Source: Durusdinium trenchii
Taxonomy: Eukaryota; Sar; Dinophyceae; Suessiales; Symbiodiniaceae
NCBI GenBank assembly: GCA_963970005.1
Contig: CAXAMN010001225.1
Location: forward strand, 645,595 to 709,594
Length of the DNA: 64,000 nt
Reading direction: 5' to 3'
Shown here piece after piece: positions 53,901-61,400 of the stretch. How positions within the stretch are numbered: position 1 is the stretch's first letter; each line of letters opens with the position of its first letter. Made by a program: the position numbers and the translations under genes. The notes under the pieces were generated by a model. The model searched no databases and was not told where the DNA came from. It worked only from the letters and a program-made list of their open reading frames with translations.

Positions 53901-56900
53901 GGCGTGCAGTATTGATGCTTTCGGGTCGGACATGTCAACATCTTGCTCCTCCTTCTCCTGTACGCCTTCAGTCTCCATATCGACACCTTCGGTCTCCATA
54001 TCGACACCTTCGGCCTCGGGCTCGCCAGTGGCTTCTGTTCCCTGTTCTGGTTCTTTTCCAATCTCGAAGAAGTGGTCGATGTCGAATTCAGGAAGCGGCA
54101 TAGTCCTCATGCGAACGAGAATCAGCGCCACGTTTGCCGCCTCATCAGAGTGCGGGTCCATGGTTCTAATCATCGATTGCTTTCGGTTCTCATACGTTGT
54201 CCTGTCGTACAGCGATGCAGTGACGCGTTTGATGGATTCCTCTAATCCCGTCCTCAAAGCTTCGATGTCACCCCATCTCCTGAACATGTGCCTGAAGAGT
54301 TGAGCAATTTCGAACATGCCCAGCAGCGCTTCCACCATGTCACCTACCCGTTCCTCCGTGGGATCATCTCCGAATATAGTGCGGAATACATCGGGTTCCA
54401 GTATGGTCTTGAGGTATTTGGTGTAGCATACGTTGCCAAGGTCATAGGATCCCTGGAAGTACTTGGCGTTGCCGATTATCTGCTTTTCCACATGGATGCT
54501 GGGTCCTCTCCTCGTTTTGAAGAAGTTCTCCGTCATTGTTGATGACAACCTGATCCCCCCGAAGAACGAAATCTCCTTCTGGAAACCTGGCTTCTCATTG
54601 AAGATGATCATCGCCTCGTGTAAAAACTTCATCAAGTCATCGTGCGGGTTCATCTCGGAGATTACGATGGTGGGAGAAGATACCGTTTGCCCCATGCCGA
54701 AGTTGTGAAGCAATCGAGCACATGCATGAAATCGCTTCTGGACGTAGTCTTCTGCGGACATCCCACGGCATCTGTTTGCTGCTCCGTTGATGCATTCCGC
54801 ATAGCAATCGTCTTTCAACTCGGAGTCTATGGGATTGCAGAACAGACAGTAATCGCAGCAAATTTCCTCACCCTCCTTAAAGTCATCAATGACGTACCAC
54901 CTTTGAGTCCTTGAGTATATTGGTTCTGGCTGAAGGACTCCCCAGTACTCATCCATCCATGGCATCTTGTTCTCTCTCCTTACCTTCTCCCTCTTCCTCC
55001 TCTCAGACTCATTCTCACCTGAAGGCTCCGCAGTGGACTGATAAGCATGGCTTCCTCTCACGGAATCTCCGAACAAGTACTGATACAACCTCTCTTTGTC
55101 CTGCAACACGTGTTCCAAGTTGGGATCATGGAGGCTATTCGCTTCGGTCAAGGGATCCGGTGCCATAAAGCAAGAAGCGAGCATCTTTTCTCTGAACAAG
55201 TGCTTTTCCATGACAGCGTGGACCAAAGAGGTTCCAGACTTCATAGAGTAGGGGTGACCGCTTCCGGCGACCGAAATGGCTCGCCAGAATCTGTCCGACG
55301 TTGTGGACATCATGCCATTCAGCGACAGCTCGTCCTTGATCATGTTGGCGATCTTACCGAACGAACCGACGGCATGGTGAAACTCCACGTCTGCGCAAAT
55401 CCTCACGAAGGTAGGTAGTTGGCAGCATGCGTCAAGCTTGACGATCACATCCCTGAGTCTTGGAACGAAGTCCGTGGGAACAATCACAGTCTTGTATGTC
55501 CCCTTCTCGCCCGCAGTCACTAGATTGCTCAACGACAACCACACATGGATGGAGGTGGGTTCATGGCGTTTGACATCATCAATTCGATCACGAACGAAGT
55601 TGATGAAACCATATGGATCCGTCATCACTCCCTTCTTGTACTCAGGCGTACATGACATGTTGATGACCTTATCCCATCCAAGTGACAATAAGCTCTGGGC
55701 GAACACTGTCTGTTTTCCGGAATTCGATTTGGTGATGTACTCGAAGTCAGACATCAAAAACACCTTACTGGTCTTCATGGCGCCGATGAACTCACAGTGC
55801 ACACTCTCACCGTCGATGGTGCGAGTCGCTGGCTGACACGTGACACTTGGGATGAAGCCCTTCAATGTCTCACGCATCCTCAGCTCCAATTCCGCTTCAT
55901 CAATCACCTTGGCTTCCATTGGGTAACAAAGGTTGTATAGCGTTCTCGGAGATGGTAGCCCTCCAGCAAGTGACACTTGTGTTGAGTCGTAGATGTTGGT
56001 ATATTGAGCGAACCAATGGGCGTCTTCTTTGTAGTAGTTCCGATCGATCACCGACTCTTGGTACCCCCCATGCCAGAACATCAAATACGACGTCAACCTT
56101 CGTAAGTACTGCAACCATGTCATCTGTCCGTTAACGGTACAGGGACCTTCTACGATGTGCCCGGATGGCACCTGATTGGTGCTGACCATTGCGTAGACCT
56201 TCATGTCTCGCGAAAAATAGTCTTTCCCAAATACGTAGTATTTGGATGACCCCATCGGTAACGGCATTCTAAACCACGTAGTGACTGAGATGTCCCTTGA
56301 TGCCGCACCGGTGGATGCTGATCCACCTGTCCTTCCCCACCGCTTGTAGGACGCCGGCCCATGTCCAGTTGAACTGTCGGAAGGACGCTCCGAAAAGTTC
56401 TGCTGTTCAAATGACGACGACGGTGGAGGAGGTCTTGGCGCGCGAGGCATTGGTTTGGCCTTCGGCCTAGCAAAGTCACCGTAGATCTGAAGCGGCGGGC
56501 ACCACTTTGGCCTATGAGCGACGTCAGGGGGCTCAGGACCTTCACTTTCCAGCATATCCCAAAATGGTAACGAGGGGATAACTTTGTCCTCGATTTTCTT
56601 CTTCATCTCCTCGATGTATTCGGTGTAGGATTTGAAGGCGCTGCTCCGTCGGTTGTACTCATTCTGCCTTCCGCTCTCCGCTGCAGCTGCGTTGTACTGA
56701 ACTCGAAACATTGTGGGTTCAACCGGGATCCACTGGTTGATCATCGGCATGACTTTTTCCCTCATGAATCTGAGTTCTTCTGGTATTATCAGGGCTACCG
56801 GAGGCTTGCAGTTGTCAAGGTATTGTACCATAACACTCATGGAGCCTAGAAAGGTCTCCATATGGTTCTGAGCCGCCGACCTGTATTTTGGCAATCCTCT

Positions 56901-58454
56901 CTTCCTGGCAATCAGGTCCTCGAGCACATCGATCACGTGGATCTTGTCCAACGCGCTGTCCGAGTTGTGGACCCTTATTGCCAGTGCCATGTTGCGGATT
57001 TCTCTGTTCACCGTCTCTATCAGCTCTTGTACCTTCTCCTTCGCGTTTCGACTGGTGAGTTTGTCAGAGGTGTGATAGAAGATCGAGCTGAAGATCGTGT
57101 AGTAACTCTCGAGGCGGGTAGCATAGACGTGATCTGACGGATCCGCGGCTTCACGCATGTTCATGCTCTCATTGGCCGACCCGGACAGGTTCCTCCATTG
57201 CTGGTAGGCAACCATAGTGTCATTGAGTCTGCCGCTGTTGATGAAGTCGCGGACGTCGTCCCATAAGTCATCGATCGCCCCAATCTCCTCAGGCTCCACA
57301 AGGTAGCGAGAAAGGTTGCTGAAAACCCCACTCGCATCGTTCCCGAAGCGCCCCTTAATGGTGGCCATGGATAGCTTATAGCGTCTTGCCAAGTCGCCAG
57401 TTTTCTCTTTCTTCTCGTCCTCGTTCATGTAGCCCACTAACTTCTTCAGTGAAGCGGTCAAGAACTTGGTGTCATCGGATTTTGTCCTGGACATTGCATA
57501 GTTGATGGATAACGGGACGAGCGGAGGAATGCCGACGGCAATCCATGCTTCAACCACATCCAACCCATGCGTACTCCTCGACATCCTTGGAGGTAGGGTG
57601 ATCTGCCCTCTCTCCTTCATCTCAACCAGGCCATCGAGGATCTTGATGATGAAAGTCGGGTAGCCGCTCGTGTTGCTGTTATAGTTCATGACACCACCAA
57701 CAGAAGCCATAGCCACGTCGCTGAAGCGTACGGGTGAAGCAGTGCTGTGGTCACACAAACAAACACAACAGGCCTGAAAATTATGAATGCCATGTGGTTC
57801 GATCCGTCGTACGTGTGATATTTGTGTCCCATGCTCATCACATGTGTATACATTCTCGTTTGATGTTGCATCACACACTGATCGTTCGTTGAGGGAACTA
57901 CCCAAGGCTCGAATCATAAGGCACGGAACGGCATGCATCATCTTCTCAGACTTCTGGAATTCAGCGATTCTCTTGGTCACGGTCTTCAGGATAATGCCGA
58001 CTATCTTCTTATTATATAATTGAGTAGTTTTAGTGTATTTACCTGCACAATCTCTATGGCTATGGCTCTTGTCACATGTTCTGCTGAGCTGGTCGCCAAA
58101 CTCAAGATTCCATGACACAATCTCCCAAGGTTTCTTGATGAGTTTCTTGTTGGAGTGCGAATCGTTGAATTCAGCACCTAACCCGTACATACATCCATCA
58201 AACACATGACAGTCGCAATCAGTGCCGCTCAACAAACGTTGAACCCTTTGATCTTTCCAGTAGGCACAGTATCTTGGTAGTTCAAACAGTGCGGCGGCTC
58301 CGATCCTCAAAACACGAGTCATAACAGTTTCAAAACGTTCCCAAAGGTCCCAGTATAGCGCTCGCTTAAGCTCTATAGATTTAGCTATCGCATCGCTGAC
58401 TTTAGCGTTGTATCTCGACCATGCTGATCCGCCTGTACAGGGTCCTGCAAACAT
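50934..58454 (-). CDS. Retrotransposon ORF2: giant protein with methyltransferase-like, CCHC and Tpt1-like domains
   Basis: 2,506 residues; the ATG at 58454-58452 overlaps the polyprotein stop (TAATG). Residues 1-92 hold FAGPCTGGSAW (Cys6), ELPRYCAYW (Glu58) and FDGCMYGL (86-92), in the style of a cytosine-methyltransferase PC/E-P core; upstream strands of this domain lie in the other ORF. A Cys-rich cluster (CCDYCLFCN onward) is near 1200-1230. A canonical zinc knuckle CIHCMESGHTTLNC (C-x2-C-x4-H-x4-C) is near 1530, preceded by a repeated EGVDMET linker. Residues ~1855-2045 resemble tRNA 2'-phosphotransferase (Tpt1/KptA): VRATSAHS, FHATNLGALTSIMRRGL, DSIHF, then VVLYIPV and SLLVENVVPFDE. A zinc-ribbon-like CPNC...CPHC is near 2110. 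It could act as a Gag-like RNA-binding and RNA-end-modifying protein, but that is inference. No internal stop, so it looks intact. Confidence 0.75.
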   Translation of the reverse strand: MFAGPCTGGSAWSRYNAKVSDAIAKSIELKRALYWDLWERFETVMTRVLRIGAAALFELPRYCAYWKDQRVQRLLSGTDCDCHVFDGCMYGLGAEFNDSHSNKKLIKKPWEIVSWNLEFGDQLSRTCDKSHSHRDCAGKYTKTTQLYNKKIVGIILKTVTKRIAEFQKSEKMMHAVPCLMIRALGSSLNERSVCDATSNENVYTCDEHGTQISHVRRIEPHGIHNFQACCVCLCDHSTASPVRFSDVAMASVGGVMNYNSNTSGYPTFIIKILDGLVEMKERGQITLPPRMSRSTHGLDVVEAWIAVGIPPLVPLSINYAMSRTKSDDTKFLTASLKKLVGYMNEDEKKEKTGDLARRYKLSMATIKGRFGNDASGVFSNLSRYLVEPEEIGAIDDLWDDVRDFINSGRLNDTMVAYQQWRNLSGSANESMNMREAADPSDHVYATRLESYYTIFSSIFYHTSDKLTSRNAKEKVQELIETVNREIRNMALAIRVHNSDSALDKIHVIDVLEDLIARKRGLPKYRSAAQNHMETFLGSMSVMVQYLDNCKPPVALIIPEELRFMREKVMPMINQWIPVEPTMFRVQYNAAAAESGRQNEYNRRSSAFKSYTEYIEEMKKKIEDKVIPSLPFWDMLESEGPEPPDVAHRPKWCPPLQIYGDFARPKAKPMPRAPRPPPPSSSFEQQNFSERPSDSSTGHGPASYKRWGRTGGSASTGAASRDISVTTWFRMPLPMGSSKYYVFGKDYFSRDMKVYAMVSTNQVPSGHIVEGPCTVNGQMTWLQYLRRLTSYLMFWHGGYQESVIDRNYYKEDAHWFAQYTNIYDSTQVSLAGGLPSPRTLYNLCYPMEAKVIDEAELELRMRETLKGFIPSVTCQPATRTIDGESVHCEFIGAMKTSKVFLMSDFEYITKSNSGKQTVFAQSLLSLGWDKVINMSCTPEYKKGVMTDPYGFINFVRDRIDDVKRHEPTSIHVWLSLSNLVTAGEKGTYKTVIVPTDFVPRLRDVIVKLDACCQLPTFVRICADVEFHHAVGSFGKIANMIKDELSLNGMMSTTSDRFWRAISVAGSGHPYSMKSGTSLVHAVMEKHLFREKMLASCFMAPDPLTEANSLHDPNLEHVLQDKERLYQYLFGDSVRGSHAYQSTAEPSGENESERRKREKVRRENKMPWMDEYWGVLQPEPIYSRTQRWYVIDDFKEGEEICCDYCLFCNPIDSELKDDCYAECINGAANRCRGMSAEDYVQKRFHACARLLHNFGMGQTVSSPTIVISEMNPHDDLMKFLHEAMIIFNEKPGFQKEISFFGGIRLSSTMTENFFKTRRGPSIHVEKQIIGNAKYFQGSYDLGNVCYTKYLKTILEPDVFRTIFGDDPTEERVGDMVEALLGMFEIAQLFRHMFRRWGDIEALRTGLEESIKRVTASLYDRTTYENRKQSMIRTMDPHSDEAANVALILVRMRTMPLPEFDIDHFFEIGKEPEQGTEATGEPEAEGVDMETEGVDMETEGVQEKEEQDVDMSDPKASILHAIDEFEKKIGRAEFCIHCMESGHTTLNCEKTLSSSPTVTSVLSDWKKRVKGEVAPDDVPSGHPTEQPKKKKQRASPTPERKVDSEFKRKEMLKARVVTMFDHDGFTLIESADGVEGGPHSYNGRKLVEAGPKDMKQVYEFVEKAFVHSSSLTPKACHHFYPLPTRREKGYKPIDPMTMVGKIELVPINGVTFAAKNSDYGNHKYPTPDCRVPEYSQTSQALSRRLGAKLRHRIGRQFRTGGRLAPIKCDEGAWVSWEDLLGDNAVWEDGYHYGNIDIVTKKARLEKYFDQNYECFRMTKRVRFQMLAVRVHPDELNEPDDPMEKEWINELKDMGISKGRLHHSDGWCFPVAVRATSAHSTDGGGYDVTIDIDHIGSRMTNDMALSMVTAFHATNLGALTSIMRRGLVPGGLGSSGRDSIHFTCFPPWAWEQGYKGKPWLGRKVALSDRPVVLYIPVWKLQEYGLLISATGSLLVENVVPFDEVKGAWLQCDNAEPGQPEKIEWIRLLNGEPDPGSYLVLESKYGNPIMIPRFQKLESLAVEVQDDTYSEDDAKISKLLGMIEESGVYPEYDNTEWQELFEEIVYRRAMKDYDSRPCPNCLGEVDVRLTICPHCVAVLIANGKLTHVVPKETRDRNQRSPPKDVPASSSGETTSAAGANIDEVIKNARKTAEEVIEIEESEGEEEEEVPIILKERPDEAEGEPEYREVPQDGYGNELPKPFPFAIDELPQEAAIPIDHNFAVTQQFDLRLMKLIKSLANATFDINCFESREDVLRMFDDGQRHDTPHNRWPIVPKDPDTGFPRRLRRDEVVGMSRWTDDVFAAEAWQIYEFHANVVHPMMITAIRCGLSHKYLKEVGSTQRSMSDPKARKSETQDEIIEKLAFISNFIRRMIKKTFGASRYSYYQKPDDESAAPYKFIDISPAIKSERKNVTKEILVACRYYGIEVSDIQERKLKSFEEQIRAGNPRNVELIKDYIGFVGADYMRQLTNG

Positions 58455-58456
58455 TA
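58452..58456 (-). promoter_or_regulatory. TAATG stop-start overlap between Pol and ORF2
   Basis: The Pol stop TAA (58456-58454) and the ORF2 ATG (58454-58452) share one base. Such overlaps support termination-reinitiation in some non-LTR elements. ORF2's frame is also open upstream for about 75 nt (SDDLTSPYGIARALAAVRSE, then KDAV before the ATG), so a -1 frameshift could fuse the two instead. No canonical slippery heptamer is seen in the overlap. Confidence 0.6.
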
Positions 58457-61400
58457 CTGCATCCTTCTCCGAACGTACTGCTGCGAGCGCACGTGCAATT
58501 CCGTATGGTGAAGTGAGGTCATCGCTCTGAGATCAGTGACGATGGTGCAATCGTGCTTCGCCGCTAAATGGGTGAAGTGATTACATTCCTCTGAACACAG
58601 TAGGATGAATGCGGGTTCTTTACCTATGTCGTACAGATCAATTACCATCTGCTCGTCGCGGGCGGCTAGGTTGTCATCTTCTTCGCACAACACGAACTGG
58701 TACCGATATGCAATCTCCCCATCATGTCGTCTCAAGTTGACATCAACTATTCTGTGCTCTTTGCTCTCCTCGCTCTTGGCTTTGCTAACGGAGACGAACG
58801 TTGGGACAATGATATCCTTCAATGGGATCGTCTTCATACGCTTTGGGGTGCTACATAACGCTATTGCAGCCGATTGAGCTTCCTCGTTTTCCGATTCAGC
58901 GTCGTTTCCCCTAAGGGTGAACACAGTCTTGCCTATCCATCGGAGGTGCGTTTTGGTATGCGTACCTCCACCTGAGTGTCGCCAATAGTCCTTGACACAA
59001 TCCTCAAAATCTGATGACTCGAACTGACTTCCTTGACGGTAAGTCATCCTATCGTCTTTGATCCGTGACATGTCGACTGGACAAGATGGTGCGTCACCCG
59101 GGCAGAACGCCTTTCTCCTAGGAGACGAGTGTATTCTTGTTAGCGTTTTAGCTTCTTCGTCTACCTCCCAATGATCGTGAACTGAGTGCTCTTGCTCTTC
59201 AGGATCCGAAACAAAATTGTCGAAAATCATCGAAGACCCCCCAGACCCCCCATTCCCCCCATGCACAAGGCGTGTCAGGGCGTTGAGCACATGTAAGGCA
59301 GAGGTCGAGCAGTGATGAATCGACAAGTACAAGGACGAATCACGGAGAGTCTGTTGCAACTCGCGACATTGGACAAGCGGACGCAAGCTAAACAAAAGAC
59401 GTGGAAGTACCGCAGCGTTGAAATGACCAGACGCAGGAGCGGACGCTTCGGGTAACGGAGAAGACAAAGGATGAAACTGAAAGAACGCACGTTCGACCCA
59501 GCGGTCAAACCGAACGGGCTCTAAGTTAGGGTCGACCTTATCCTCGATCTGTTGCCATTGCGCGTCCTGCAAGATCCAAGTGCTGCGAAGGTATGCCATA
59601 TCAGGGGGAGCCCGTGGTGGACGCAGCCTGTACAGCTTGGGAGTACGAACCATAACGTAGGGGTCGCAGCCAGGGATCTCTTGCAGTCCCTCTTTGCTCG
59701 AAAGTCCCGGCTGATACAGTTGTGGCGGGACAACCGGAATGGTGGTGTAAGGATATGTTGGCACCTTACTGTGACGGTCTTTCTGGAGCTGCTTGGCGTA
59801 AGACAACCCATCATGAGTTGGCTTCATCAAGTCGAGCAATGCTTGGCTGCGCAGACCATCGTCGCTCAGTATATTGATCAGCATGCACGCATGTTTCCAT
59901 GAGTTGGCATCATCGAACCCTTTGGTGTGGATATCGGCAGCCATACGAGCAGTAACCTCATATACGAGCAACAGATAGTCACGCTTGAACATCTCATACA
60001 ACCATGTGATGGAAATACCATGAGTGCGCTCCATGTGACGCATCGTGGGGTTCCTCCCACTCCTCATAACATTGATCATCGCTTGGTTATCGTCATAAAA
60101 GACTATTCTTGGTGGCGTCCTCATCAAAGTCTCCCATGCACTGATGCTTGGGATCCCAAGTGTCCTCAATGCGTAATCCGCCGCTACAATCTCAGCCTCC
60201 GGGGTGGAGTGGCTAACGCACCCTTGACGTTTGCTACCTCCTGCCAGCGGGAAACGAGTTCGTTTGCCTTGGACATGCATGTGTGCACCGGAAGTCGACT
60301 TCAACGATTGACCACATCCTGCGTAGTCCGCATCTGCGAACAGGGCTAACGACAGGTCTGCTTTGGAATCACCGACCCAACCTACCATTTTCTGATCGGC
60401 TGAATGATGCACGTAACACATCAGGTGGTGCAATTTAGCATCGTCGGCAACTGTCCATTTTGTCACATTACGAGCCAGCACATTGATGGCCCTTAACAGG
60501 TCGAAACGCGCTATTCTAGCAGCGTACAACAGTTTCATTAGGAGACTAGCAGCATGAGGCGCTAGGGTACCACGAGGTTGCTCCTTCGCATCAGACTTGA
60601 CGTCATCGTCTGTTGACCTGGCCTTGGAAGCTGCCTGGTCAGGCGAGAAACAAGTACCACACCATGTGCATGTGACAGCAAGTCCCTTTTGGGTACTGCA
60701 TGGTGCTCTCGATGGATGATCCTTTGTGACATCCGGTAACATTGGCGTTGCAACTTTCTTCAATACTGTGTCCTTACCTACTATATCGAGGTACTTGACC
60801 ACGCTCATTTTGAGCAGAGCGCTCATATCATATGTCATTGTAATGACTTTGGAACCATCGGCCAATTTCTCTTCGCCTTTCGACAAAACACATCCTAAAT
60901 ACAATCCGACCTCGGTTTCCGGTTCAATGCGTAGCTTGGATCGGAGTAGGTCCCAACCTTTCTTCAAGTTCTCCTTGGGCCCTGCCAACTTCAAGTCGTC
61001 CACATATATCACTAACAGCAAGTCTAACTTTTCGTGGTAATACATCGACGGCCATTCTGGTCCGACGGGTTTGAACTCCAATGCACGTACAGATTCGTCG
61101 CAATGTTGCTCCCACATCGTTCCAGAGTCTGGATGTCCGTATAATGCTTTGTTCACACGACACATAGGGCGTTTGAGACCCCTTCTGGTGATCTCCTCTT
61201 GCAAATGCTTGGGCCATGCTTCCCACGGGAGTTCAGCCCAACACGGTACACCGCCCAATAATGCTTGGATATATGCTCTAATGGCGTCTGCCACCTGCAC
61301 ATCATTACCTTCCAGGCAACCGTAGAAATCGGCCCATCGAGCAGCTTCAAATGTAGCTGGAGAGTTTCCAAGGTCTTGGAACAATGCTGCCTCGAAGTTC

